Shown here piece by piece: positions 34,901-46,105 of a stretch of 64,000 bases of DNA (the stretch's first letter is position 1; each line of letters opens with the position of its first letter). Made by a program: the position numbers and the translations under genes. A model generated the notes under the pieces. That model worked only from the letters and a program-made list of their open reading frames with translations. It did not search any database and had not been told where the DNA came from. Source of the DNA: Pratylenchus scribneri (Eukaryota > Nematoda > Chromadorea > Rhabditida > Pratylenchidae); the NCBI GenBank assembly GCA_030063045.1, contig JAQSEB010000011.1, positions 806,001 through 870,000 of the forward strand. The letters are read 5' to 3'.

Positions 34901-37900
34901 GGAGGGAGGAAAGTGGCCCTAAAAGCGTAAAACCCAAATTGCCAATTTCCCTTTGGTAGCTGGGAATGAGAATTGGACGGAGGATGAAATTTCCCTTTCC
35001 CAAATAGTCTCGTATTCCCTCCAATACCCACATTTGGCCAATTCAGCAATTTATGCGGATTGTTTTGGCGCCGCAAACAACAGCAAAACCCAATCTGGAA
35101 ATAAATTCCTTCTTTTTTTTGTTCCTTTTTTACACTTTTCATTAGCCATTTTTGCAGAAAATTTCCATTTTTGTAATTTTTGAGGTAAAAGCCATAGGGA
35201 AGGGGAACAAAGAGAAAATTGGAAGTGATTGGGCCAAATAAGAGAAAGAAAAAGAACCCGTTTTTGATGAATGGAAAGGAAAAGTCGACCCCCCCCCCTC
35301 CCGGGACAACAAAAAACCTTCAAAAAATTTGGCCACTGATGGCCTCTTGACCCAATTTTTGCAAACAAATTGTACCAATCTCCAATCATCATTCAGGGGA
35401 GGTCATTTTGGTCAATTCAACAATCGGCTAATCCCTCCCTTCTATCTAATCCCTCTTTGTCCTCCTCCAAATCCAATTCCAGGGCCATTCAATTTTTGAT
35501 CATTTTACTCTGATGTCCGATTTGGCTCATTCATTTGCGCGATTTTTGGGGGAAAGGGCAAAAGACGCAAGTCGAACCCCCAAAATAACCCTTTATCCTC
35601 CTTCCATTCGTGGGACCTGTTTTTCCCTAATATGTTTCTGCTTTTCCTTTTTTTATTCCTCCATTTTTTGCTGCTGTTTTCGCGCACATTTTCCTCATTT
35701 TCTTCCATTTTCCCTCATTCCACGACCCTCATTTTCCCTTTTTTTACAATTACAACATATTTTCCATCCCAAAAAATGGTTCGAGGGAAAATTGGGCTGA
35801 ATCCAATCGACGATCCACTCAAATTGGGACAATGATGGGGGAAAAGGATTCGGGAATGAACCCCCTTTTGGCCTATTTTTCATCACATTCCCTTTTTTGG
35901 GCAACAATGGAAGGGAAGGGATTTAATTTGACTGTCGATGAACAAATTGGGCCAGTCAAAATATCACAAAAATATCCTATTTTTGCCTTTTACCTCCTAA
36001 AAATAGGCCAACCACAAAATTGATGGTTATTTCGCCATTCCATCATAATTTCCGTTCACCCAGACAAAGAATATTATATTATATAAACATTATACAAAAA
36101 TACAATGAGGTGGGTCCATTCAATTCACAAAATTTGCACGCAAAATCATTGGCTTTGGCTGCAGTTTCATTCATTTTTTGCCCATTCTCCCCAAAATGTG
36201 AATTAGTGAAATTGGCACTGGCACCAACCAAAAATGGCACATCAAAGTGCCAATGCGCATTTTATTTAATCTCTGCTGGATAAAATGGTCGGGTGGCACA
36301 AAAATGCTTTTTTGCAGAGGAGTTGGGGAAGGACAAAATCGGATTTTATTGCAGGGAGGAGACCAACCCGACTATTCTATTTATTCTCCCCTTTTTTCCA
36401 TCCAACCGGTCATTCAATATGAATTATATAATTCCACCCTTCCCCCCTCCCCAATTTGTCCCCATTTTCATATTTTTTTTCCAATTCTTCTTTTGACCAT
36501 TTTTGTAAAACCCATATATATTTTTAAAATATTAGAAAAGAATGGTTTTTGCTGGCTGTTTTGGAGCCGAAAATGGCAAATCCTCCACATCCTCCTCCTC
36601 ATTCAATGCCCTCCTTCTCAGACTTTTGGGATTGTTGGAAAAAAGGCAAAAAGAATCATCGAGGGGAATTTCGACAACAAATTCAAGGGCCAACAAAATT
36701 TGCCTAAAAAGGTGCCCATTCCCTACACCAATTTCATTTTTTTTTTAAATATTTTGTTCTTCAATCATATTCATCAAAAGAGGAGACTAAAAATGATGAA
36801 TTGAATTGGCTAATTTTGATAAGAAGAAAATAGACCCAATCTAAAAGACCAATTTGCTCATTTCCTTCCAATTTTATCAGTTTTTAATCAAAATGGGAAT
36901 TTTGTCCATGAAATGAATGCATAATGGATGGATTAAAAAAAGTAATTGTAGTCGATTTAGTCAACTTTGGTTGATTCTAAATGATGTTACATTGAAATAT
37001 GGCAATTATAATTATAAATGATTTATGAATAATTAATTATTTGCAGATCGGAGGATAATGTTGGCATTGATGAGGAATTTGATGAAGTGGAATTGGCCGA
37101 CCTGAAGACGGTGGCAACATTGGGGGTCGGCGGATTTGGTCGAGTCAATTTGGTTCGACATTTCGACACAGAACGGGTTTATGCCCTAAAAATATTGAAC
37201 AAAAGGCACATCAAGGAAATGAATCAAGTAAATAATTGAAGAGGGAATGTTTTGTACAATTCCCCATCAGATTGAACATGTCCAAAATGAGCGGAATATT
37301 TTGCTCGATTGCCGATCAAATTTCATTGTCCGGTGTGTTTTCCCCATAAAATAATTCATTTTCATTCCGTCCATTTGAAGATTGTACAAAACTTTCCGTG
37401 ATTCCGAACGCCTTTATATGTTGATGGAATATTGCCCCGGGGGCGAAGTGTGGACAATGTTGAGGAATTGGGGCCGATTCGATGAGCCAACGGCCAGATA
37501 TTATTGTGCCGCCGCATTGGAGGCATTCGACTATTTGCATCGCCGGCTGATCATCTACAGAGATTTGAAGCCCGAAAATATGTTATTGGACATGAATGGA
37601 AGACCAAAATTGGTGGACTTTGGATTCGCCAAAAGATTGGCCAATGATGGGGCCAAAGCCTGGACATTTTGCGGAACGGCTGAATATGTGGCACCGGAAG
37701 TGATTTTGAACAAAGGCCAAGACTGTGCCGTCGATTTGTGGTCCCTTGGCATTTTCATGTTCGAATTGATCTCCGGCAGTCCGCCATTTGCTTCCACTGA
37801 TCCAATGCACACGTCAGTCCAGTCCCTCCTCCATCAATACCCAATTCAATTTCAATCAATTTTAGATATAATTCAATCCTGAAAGGCGTCCAATTGTTGG

Positions 37901-38222
37901 CCTGGCCTCGATATATGAGTGAAAATGCCCGGGCATTGATTTGCAAATTCTGTCGAAGGGATCCCAGTCAAAGACTTGGCTATGGCCGAATTGAGGATGC
38001 CCGGCTGGATGTCTGGTTTAAGGGATTCGACTTTGCCGCATTCAGAAATCAAACAATGCGCCCACCAATTCGTCCAAAAGTTCGTCGAATATCATTCCAA
38101 TTATTCATTTTCATTTTTTGCAGATCCGAAGTCTGACAGATACACAGAATTTTGATCGGTACCCGTCTACTGACAATTTTGCATGCGGATCAGACGAAAG
38201 CGGATGGGACGAGGAATTCTGA
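22921..38222 (+). CDS. cGMP-dependent protein kinase (PKG; EGL-4/PKG-2-like)
   Basis: Exons by eye: 22921-23094, 23142-23383, 23445-23611, 23659-23772, 24521-24626, 24670-24811, 25324-25583, 33194-33508, 37047-37227, 37271-37332, 37381-37812, 37866-38079 and 38124-38222; all junctions agree in phase. Order: N-terminal coiled coil ([20 protein letters not shown]); autoinhibitory-like segment (ARKIAVSAE); first cyclic-nucleotide domain with an intact phosphate-binding cassette ([16 protein letters not shown]); a second, degenerate domain; then a complete AGC kinase. Kinase motifs are the glycine loop [12 protein letters not shown], lysine in [10 protein letters not shown], catalytic loop [15 protein letters not shown], activation segment [14 protein letters not shown] and C-terminal SGWDEEF, close to the usual PKG ending. 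It phosphorylates Ser/Thr in response to cGMP; in C. elegans EGL-4 acts in sensory and growth signalling. Introns 23612-23658 and 24627-24669 use GC donors. Whether all exons form one mRNA is inferred from phase and homology. Confidence 0.88.
23773..24520 (+). other. PKG intron, 0.75 kb
   Basis: Lies between the exon ending RTATVI and the exon starting [14 protein letters not shown]-rich with no other feature. Confidence 0.6.
24812..25323 (+). other. PKG intron, 0.5 kb
   Basis: Separates YLITKGR from [12 protein letters not shown] within the second cyclic-nucleotide domain. An open frame at 24992-25228 lies inside but does not resemble the domain. Confidence 0.5.
29540..29764 (+). CDS. Possible small secreted ORF inside PKG intron
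   Basis: An ATG at about 29540 opens 74 codons beginning [20 protein letters not shown], signal-peptide-like, then [20 protein letters not shown]. The FYSPP stretch resembles FYSPPPF in the protein at 13601. No splice or homology evidence supports it. Confidence 0.2.
   Translation: MASIHSIYFLYLFILAQFFRFYSPPGRINSPIAVSFESPQNSPPRYMSAPHFVPLAKHFFWVHIWRLESFLATV
30983..32060 (+). repeat. Minisatellite 2, units of 18, 25 and 30 bp on the AAATGTTTTACAAT core
   Basis: Three unit types share the core AAATGTTTTACAAT. Each carries its own tail: CCTC (18 bp), TCCCCAATTAAATTAC (30 bp), and TCCCCATTAAAC or TCCCGATTAAAC (about 25-26 bp, from 31720 onward). The 18- and 30-bp types alternate in the left two thirds. 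The array lies in the large intron of the kinase gene. Confidence 0.97.
33509..37046 (+). other. PKG intron, 3.5 kb
   Basis: Lies between the linker exon ending GSGDEDR and the first kinase exon ([20 protein letters not shown]), phase AG|A. AT-rich. A run of nine C lies near 35289. The frame at 36541-36710 (contains [20 protein letters not shown]) could be an alternative exon but is not needed. Confidence 0.55.
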
Positions 38223-39382
38223 TGGATTTATTTTGATTTGAACTTTGCATCTTTCATTGGCAACAAAAAGAAGCACACCCAGCATTTGTGATGAGCTTCT
38301 TCCACCCCCCCCCCCCCCAGATTTGTATATTCACAAAATCCCCCTTCCATCCACATTTTTTTGCTGAATTTCGTTGTTCATAAATTTACCAAATTTTGTA
38401 CACATTTTCTAGGTACTTTTTCGTTGAATATATTCATTTTTTTTTGCAAAAAATTGGAGAATTAAATGAAATAAATAAATACATTAAAGAAGAAAAGATT
38501 TACCCCCTGGCAATTTCCTCCTTCTCCCTTTGTCAACGTCAATGTGCTGAATCTACTGTAAATTCTGAATCTACAGTATTTTCTGGATCGTCCTAAATAT
38601 TTCATTTACAATTCATTTGGAATTCATTTCACTGATATCTTTTACTTAAAAGGTAACAAGACTTATTAATTGATGTCATCAAACAGAGCTCATTGTCTCC
38701 CTCGAATTAATTTCACCTTTTCCCGGCCCTTTTTTGTGCCCTGTGTCATTTCGAGCAAAAAGTCGGCCAGCAACCGACCAAACCAACATAGCCAGAGCAG
38801 TTCCGACCCAAAACCATTATATTGTAGTCAACCCCACAAAATAGTAGAGCACAACGAGAGTAGAGCCGGTCCGTCCCCAATTGGCCGTCGACCTCCAATT
38901 CCCCTCTTCACATTCCCTACTCACCGCCATCATCCCCCCAACATCCAGCCCGAACATTATCGATTCATTCTTGCCTTGCCCTGTGCTCACCCCAACTCCC
39001 CGTAATGGCGACCGACCGACTTTCCCCCCAAGCGTTTCTCCATACTCCTCTGTCAGAGCTTTTCCCCTCTATTCGCCCTATTTCCCCCGCATATAGCACA
39101 ATTCTCAATCCTTCTTAAAAATAAATCTTAATCCCAAATTCCTTTTCCCCCATAATATTCCTGCTGCCCGTAAGCTCGCAGACCCAGTAACAGAGGAGGA
39201 GGATGCGAAAAAGATGTAGGGGAATTGGCAGGGCAGTAGGGGAACATTTTGCATCCATTCATTCATCCAACCCCGATTCACATCCCCCATCCAGTCTACC
39301 TTCAGTCATTCATTCATTTTCTCATTTTCGACTAAAAATATCGAACAATTCAAATAGACTAGATTAGATTATTACCGGAAAA
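38223..39382. other. Intergenic with poly-C tract
   Basis: A C run of about 14 at 38306-38319 lies just downstream of the kinase stop. An ORF at 38670-39005 has no recognisable domain. Confidence 0.45.
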
Positions 39383-42300
39383 ATGCAGAATTGGTATAGT
39401 CGAGAATTTTTGTCCTCTTCGCAGGCGGCCGCCAAATTGGTCTTCAATATTGAAAATTGGTGAATATTTGCGCAAATTAGCAAATTAAACCCATTAAATT
39501 ATTTGACAGTGTGGACATGAGCAGAGTTCTCAACGTTCGGCCAACCCGACCACCAGATTCACATGGAAGGGAATCATTTGTTTATTTGATGGATGGAAGT
39601 GCCGCACGAACTGTCAAAGGTTTGACCCTGGACGAATTGAGTCCGTGGAATTGTACGTTCATCCGGAGTCTAAAAGGGCCTTTCGAAAATATTCATTTTA
39701 GCCAAAAAATGCAAATCATCGACCAGATTCAGTTCACTTCAATTCGACAATAACCGAAATTCATTGATATTCAATCGTTATATTCTCTCAGACACATCCA
39801 CTGCCAATTTTACGCCAGAATGCCTTTTTGGTAAACGAAATCATAATGAAATAAAATTGTTTTATTTTGCAGCCTGCTATTATTGTAAACATCCTGTTTT
39901 TGATTTAGTCAAGAAGATTTTCTACGCCTGCGATGGAAATAGGGAAAAATGTTTGCCAGGCACTTTTGTCATTTTCGTCTATGAATTCAACCGGGCCGAA
40001 CGCCTTTATCGGACACAGCGTTACCTTTCTTCCAACCAAAAGCCGACAATGAATTCTTCCAATTTTGGTGCAAAATGTGCTGCCCCACAATTGGCACCGC
40101 CAACGGCCATTCAATCCTCTTCCCATTTGAATAATTTGGTTTCATCAGCGGCAGGAACGTCTCAAACAAATGTGCCATCTTTTTTCTTTTTTAATCGAAA
40201 TAAAATAATAAAATTCAGCCGAATCCAATTCGTCATTTCCTGGAATCGACCGGTCCTTTGAAACTCGAAAATTTCTCGGAATGGGGCGATCCAATTGAAG
40301 ATGACCAATCCACATATGATTTTGATTCACTTTTCTCCACCAATCAAAATACTGTTGATTTGTCAGCCCCATCTTCAACAACTTGTCTGGAAAATATTCT
40401 CCAATCATGCACTGAAGTGGGCATTTTCAATTATTTATTGAATTGAATTTTGGATTATTTATTTAGGCGGCATCCATTCAAGCAATGGCAAATTCTGGTG
40501 GAAATGATAAAATATTTGGGACAAATTCGAATCCTCAATCATCTTCCACCCAATTGGTCGAAGATGATGAACCGGCGAATAAAAAACGTCGCAAAATAAC
40601 ATTCCGGGCATTAGACCAGCAAAATGGTGAATTGCTTCTGGGCAAATTCAATCAGCCTCCATCATTTGAACAATCAAATCAAAGTAGCATTTCTTCACTT
40701 GTCCCGGCTGAATATTCGCCGTGAGTATTTAAATTTGGTAAAAGGTCATCTCCACAATGTTACAAATATGGGTAGGTCATCGCCACAATATTAGCAGAAA
40801 TATAAAAATTCATTTATATTTGAAATTAATAGGAAATGAAAATATAAATTAAAAAAGTTAATTTTTTGAATCTTAATAATATATTATTGGAAAATGTTCG
40901 CCAAAAAATGTTTTACAATTGTGTTTTCTAAATGTTCGCCAAAAAATGTTTTACAATTGTGTTTTCTAAATGTTCGCCAAAAAATGTTTTACAATTGTGT
41001 TTTCTAAATGTTCGCCAAAAAATGTTTTACAATTGTGCTTTCTAAATGTTCGCCAAAAAATGTTTTACAATTGTGCTTTCTAAATGTTTGACAAAAAGGC
41101 CAAAAAATGTTTTACAATTGTGTTTTCTAAATGTTCGCCAAAAAATGTTTTACAATTGTGCTTTCTAAATGTTCGCCAAAAAATGTTTTACAATTGTGCT
41201 TTCTAAATGTTCGCCAAAAAATGTTTTACAATTGTGCTTTCTAAATGTTTGCCAAAAAATGTTTTACAATTGTGTTTTCTAAATGTTCGCCAAAAAATGT
41301 TTTACAATTGTGTTTTCTAAATGTTCGCCAAAAAATGTTTTACAATTGTGTTTTCTAAATGTTCGCCAAAAAATGTTTTACAATTGTGTTTTCTAAATGT
41401 TCGCCAAAAAATGTTTTACAATTGTGTTTTCTAAATGTTCGCCAAAAAATGTTTTACAATTGTGCTTTCTAAATGTTCGCCAAAAAATGTTTTACAATTG
41501 TGCTTTCTAAATGTTTGACAAAAAGGCCAAAAAATGTTTTACAATTGTGCTTTCTAAATGTTTGCCAAAAAAATGTTTTACAATTGTGTTTTCTAAATGT
41601 TCGCCAAAAAATGTTTTACAATTGTGTTTTCTAAATGTTCGCCAAAAAATGTTTTACAATTGTGTTTTCTAAATGTTCGCCAAAAAATGTTTTACAATTG
41701 TGTTTTCTAAATGTTCGCCAAAAAATGTTTTACAATAATCCACCCTGTGGCCGTTCTTCTCATAAACATTCAAAACCAAAATATTAATTGCCGACAATTT
41801 TTATTGGATGAATTAAAAGGAAAATTGGATGAGGAGGACAAATCCGTGTGCCGTTCACTTTTAATTCATCATCAGCCAACCAATGAAATGAACAATCAAA
41901 ATTTGGATTTGGACAATTTTTGCCCATTAAATTCGGATTTGCTCAATTTTCCATGCATTCGGCTCATTTCTGACGAACAATACAAAAAGTGGATTCGGCA
42001 AAAGTTCAATGCTGAAGAGGAAGAAGGCCAACGAATTGAGGAGGAATTATTCAAAAAAGGGAGTGGAATATTGGAATCAATTAGTTTTGAACAATTTGTG
42101 AGCCGACAAAGAGCAGTGGAAAAAAGGTGGCCAAATGCATTTCGATCATGGTAGCCTCAATAATTATATCGGAAATTAAGGAGAATAATTTAAGGTTTCG
42201 GGAGAAAAGTGGTTGGATTTTTGAACATTGTTCACTTGGATCTCAACTCAAAGCTGGATTTGGTGAAAATGAATTCGAATTGAATGTTACAATGGAAACA

Positions 42301-43143
42301 TTGAGAGAAGAAATGAGACAAAGCATTCAGGCAGCAACAATTCAACAAGGAGAAGGAGGCCAATCCGAATATTTGGAGACTGTAATCGAGGCATTGGAAA
42401 CAATTTGCAATGGTAAAAATGAATAAACTTTGTTTTTATTATTTTTCATTCATAGAATTTCTACGAAAGGCATTGAATTCTTTGTTGGATCCAATTGAAA
42501 ATGATGATACAGATGGAGGGATAATTCCGGCTAAACGCAATTTCTGGATTGGAAAAGAACAATGGGAACAATTTTCAGTGAAAGGTAGAAGCAATAAACA
42601 TTCATTCAATGCTTTCAATTTATTTCAGCCAAATGTGAACATCTTTCTCCACTTGGCCTTTCCTCCCTCCTCAACATCGCCGAATCACTCGATCCCGCAT
42701 TATTTTGGGGCATGAATCGTACGCAAAAACGTGAAATGCTTTCTTCGGCAAATTCATTTACTGTAATGGAAATCAATTCGGATGGTGGTGGTGCCGAAAA
42801 TGGTCAACAATTGGAAGAGGCCAATTTTGTTGTTTTCAACCGAACAAATCGAATTGCCAATTTTGTTGAATTCAGTGATAAAAAGGAAAATAGCTTTCTT
42901 TATTGCCAATGCCATGGACAGGGAGGTGAGAAAATCCAAATTACATTTCCCAATATAATATTCCAATTATACTTATTTTCAGTCGTTGTTAATTTATGCC
43001 AACATATTTTGGCAGTGGCAATGAAACATCCAAATTTATATAATAAAATGGCAAAATGCCTGAGGCCAAAATCAAATAATGGAGACGCAATTGGGGGCCA
43101 ATCCAATTCAACAACGGTGCCCGGATTACAATTAGAAAAGTAG
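39383..43143 (+). CDS. SWIM-type zinc-finger nuclear protein (possibly two genes)
   Basis: The start ATG at 39383 (MQNWYSREFLSSSQ) leads through short exons into a region with paired cysteines (ECLFACYYCKH, FYACDGNREKC) and VYEFNRAERLYRTQRY. A Ser/Asn-rich part follows, then a basic nuclear-localisation-like NKKRRKITFRAL. After the minisatellite at 40892-41736, coding resumes as CRQFLLDELKGKLDEEDKSV and continues through EQYKKWIRQKFNAEEEEGQR to a SWIM-like finger near 42890-43020. There CQCHGQG, a spliced VVVNL and CQHILAVA give CxC-x9-CxH. The stop is at 43141. SWIM fingers occur in MULE-type transposases and in chromatin or ubiquitin-linked proteins. I cannot name the family. The two halves share strand and style, but no splice acceptor is visible right after the array, so they may be separate genes. 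Confidence 0.55.
40892..41736 (+). repeat. Minisatellite 3, 38-bp unit containing the AAATGTTTTACAAT core
   Basis: About 22 units of 38 bp. Each has the core AAAAATGTTTTACAATTGTG followed by TTTTCTAAATGTTCGCC (T/C variant at one position). Two units carry an extra tgacaaaaagg insertion. The array lies between the coding exon ending VPAEYSP and the next open frame. Confidence 0.97.
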
Positions 43144-43421
43144 GGTAATGGATTGAGTACAAAATATTTCACAATTTTAAGTCATTCCGTCGAAATTATT
43201 TGTTGTTCTTCATCAAATGGCTCATCATGAAGAGATGAATAAATTAAATTGATACAACCCTTATATTTAATAAATTATACTTATTTTACTTTTCTCGCAT
43301 ATATTTGAATAAAATGAATTGGAAAAAAAAACATTTATCAAAAAACATTGAAATAGAGAGAAAATATTTAATAATAGGGCATATTCCATATTTTCATCAA
43401 TTTTGTCTTCTCCAATTCAAT

Positions 43422-44993
43422 TCAATTGATCACTCGCGACAATTTTTGGACTCGATTGAGGAGGATGTCGCCATCATGGAGCAATTTCTTGTAGAGTTGA
43501 TTTTTGTGGTCAGTTTGGGCCATTTCCACCACCCCCTGGCAACCATCAATTCGGCAACTGAGCAGTCCAGAGGAAATGAAGGTGAACAATTGTTGCTCCA
43601 AATAATCCTTCGTAACACCAAAACTTGCTGCCATCGTATCCAATTTGACCTGAAATGAAGAAATTAAATTGAATTTCGGAATTAATTCACCGATTTATAA
43701 GGAGCCAAGAATTGTTGATAGGCTTTGACGCGCATTGCCCGTGTGTAAAATTGGCAATGTGGCTTCAAATAACGATCATGCAGGAGAACATCCCTCTCCA
43801 ATTTGGCCAATGCAACCAAAAATTTGTCATATTCGGAGGCGAAGAATGTGTTCAACAGATTTTTGGCCAACGGGAGATTCGCGTTATTTTCTCCAATTTC
43901 GGCATTTAACTAAAAAATATTCAACAATAATTTCCCTGTGTGTATTTTTAATGAACCTGTTGTTGAACATCGCTGCAATTGATTACTTTCTCCTTGAGAT
44001 CGGGTCGGTCCAAAGCTGTGAAATAATTGAAATTAATTTTAATTATCAATTTGAAAAAAAAAACCATAAACGGAAGTGACGACGGTGTAAAAAATCAAAT
44101 CCTCGTAATTCATCAATTCGTATGCTCCGAATGTTGGCACTGCTTCCAGGAAAAGTTCAGCCGCTCCTTTCATGTCGCGAATGGCCATTTTGTAAAGTCC
44201 TTCATACGAACGGAGTCGGTTTTTGCGGTCCCAATCGCCTCCCTTTTATAATTGGTTTAATTTAAATGTGAAATTTTGGATTTAAAACCTTTTCCATCAG
44301 TTCCTTTGCCTTTTCAATATTTGTGGTAATCAATTCGTGATCCATGAAGAAAAGGCCAATTCGGATTAAATTGAACACCAAATCGATGCGATAGCCAACG
44401 CCCACAGTTTTGTCGAAAGTTTTTCCGAATGCCTCAACTGCATTTGTTTTGTCCCCAATTTTGCATAAATATTCTGATTTGGCCAGCCATGCCTGACGAA
44501 CTTCGCTTTCTCCTTCAAATTTTATTTCCAATTTTATTTATTAAATCAGTAATAAGACTAACCCAAATTTTTCTCCGCATCCTCAATTTGCTTGTCAATT
44601 TCGTCCAATCGAGCTTTGTTTTTCGCTTTGAATTGGTCCAGCAATGCCGCATCAATTTTCATGTTCACTTGTTTGCAGGCTTGCTCATAGAATGGTCCCA
44701 TTTCGTTGTCCTTGATGTGCTAAAATAATAATTCATTAAATAGTGATTTATGTTTAACTAACGTCCAAAAGGTTCACCCAAGTAGCGGCATTATTTTCTT
44801 GGCCAAAGAGAAAGAATAATTGAGCAATTTCCAAATTTGGGTTCTTTGAGATCAGCTAAAATTATATATTGGATTACAAAAATATTCATTCAAAATTGCA
44901 AACCTCTTTGTCAAATTCATCTTCTTTATTTTCCGGTTTCTTGGTTGTCGACTTTTCATTAGAATTAGACACATTTTCCTTATTCTGGACCAT
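43422..44993 (-). CDS. rpn-7: 26S proteasome regulatory subunit RPN7 (PSMD6)
   Basis: A lid subunit of the 19S regulatory particle, a PCI-domain scaffold near the deubiquitinase. Eight or so short exons on the minus strand encode it. The start ATG at 44993 gives [15 protein letters not shown]. Diagnostic stretches shared with human PSMD6 include [80 protein letters not shown] and the C-terminal [17 protein letters not shown], where the human protein has [18 protein letters not shown]. Length and order match the family from end to end. The basic, charged N-terminus ([16 protein letters not shown]) is longer than in human. The gene is complete with no breaks. Confidence 0.95.
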
Positions 44994-45406
44994 TTTATTA
45001 TTTCCGATTGCAATTTTTAATTAATCTTAAAATTAACATTTGTTATAGATGAAGATACTATTGTCTGTTGGAATAACGGATTCTTCGTATAATGGGAAAA
45101 TTCGTAATATCATCATTTTATTTTAACCTGAGAGTAATTCCAAATTTACTCACTAAATTCTATGAGAGAGGAAACTATATTAAACTGAATCCGTAGAAAA
45201 AAAGCGTTTTGTTGGGTAAAAAAATAAAATATGAATTCTGATTCAGTGTTCAGTGATTGAATTAATGAATTCATCTAACATCAACAAATGAATGAAATGA
45301 AATGTTAATTAAATTTGCTCATTATTCTGTCTGACTCTGATTCTCTGACTGACAGACATTTCACAATTCATACATGAAAATAATAAATTAGATTTTTGCA
45401 ATACCG
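44994..45406. other. Promoter-side flank of rpn-7
   Basis: AT-rich, no other feature recognised. It ends at the transposon target-site duplication. Confidence 0.4.
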
Positions 45407-45414
45407 TATTTTTG
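45407..45414. repeat. Target-site duplication, left copy (TATTTTTG)
   Basis: The 8-bp sequence directly precedes GGTGAC at the transposon end. An identical copy lies at 46706-46713. Confidence 0.85.
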
Positions 45415-45738
45415 GGTGACTTTTCAATCTGCCTATCTTTCGTTTTGCCTATCCTCCTATTTTATTTCGTTTTGCCTATTTTTCGTTTTGCCTATTTTCG
45501 ATTCGCCTATTTTCGTTTTGCCTATTCCCACATTTTATTTCATTTTGCCTATTTGCCTTATTTTTATTTGTTTCGGCTTTCCGGGCCAAATTTTGCTGGC
45601 ATTTCTTGGACAAATAGGTATTCGAACATGCTGAATTCAATTCTGACAATATTGCAATTTGATTGGCAGCAAATTTTCATGGAAAATGGCTAATTAATGC
45701 CGAAGTAGAAGGAGAATGCATTTAGTGGAAAGGGAGTG

Positions 45739-45990
45739 TCATTTAAGGGAAAAGAGAATGAAATTGATGAATTTGGAATGTAAAGAAGGAAATGGAATGC
45801 CATTTGAGAAGAGGGGGTGCCATTGAAAGAAGGAGGTGCCTTTGATGAATTTTGAATGCCTTTTGATTATATAGATTATGGCGACGATCCCTGACATGAA
45901 GGCGAGCAACACGAATGCTGATGAGACATCCTGGAGCTGGAAGCGAATATCGGGGATGCCGAGGATGGTTCTGAGGGTGGAGGGGAACAT
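45739..45990 (-). other. Membrane-protein-like frame inside the transposon
   Basis: The frame contains GIPDIRFQLQDVSSAFVLLA followed by FMSGIVAIIYIIKRHSKF, a convincing transmembrane segment flanked by charged residues. This is unlike transposase. It could be a captured host exon or chance. No start context or splice sites are convincing. Confidence 0.3.
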
Positions 45991-46026
45991 CAGGAGGATG
46001 TGGCCTTGATTTAATGATCCATTAAT

Positions 46027-46105
46027 TCATGCCTTCCCCTCCAGAATCCCGCCTTCCCCTCCGGAATCCCGCCTTCCCCTCCGGAATCCCGCCTTCCCCT
46101 CAAGA
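46027..46105. repeat. Tandem 20-bp repeat inside the transposon
   Basis: Four adjacent copies of GCCTTCCCCTCCGGAATCCC, the first and last slightly diverged (CCAGAAT, CAAGAAT). GC-rich compared with its surroundings. Confidence 0.9.

Noticed and set aside
36541..36710. Ser/Leu-rich frame as a kinase linker exon
   Set aside because: The exons at 33194-33508 and 37047 join directly in phase (AG|A), so it is not needed; it might still be alternative.
35505..36804. Several 60-185 codon ORFs on both strands
   Set aside because: T-rich intronic sequence without homology or splice logic.
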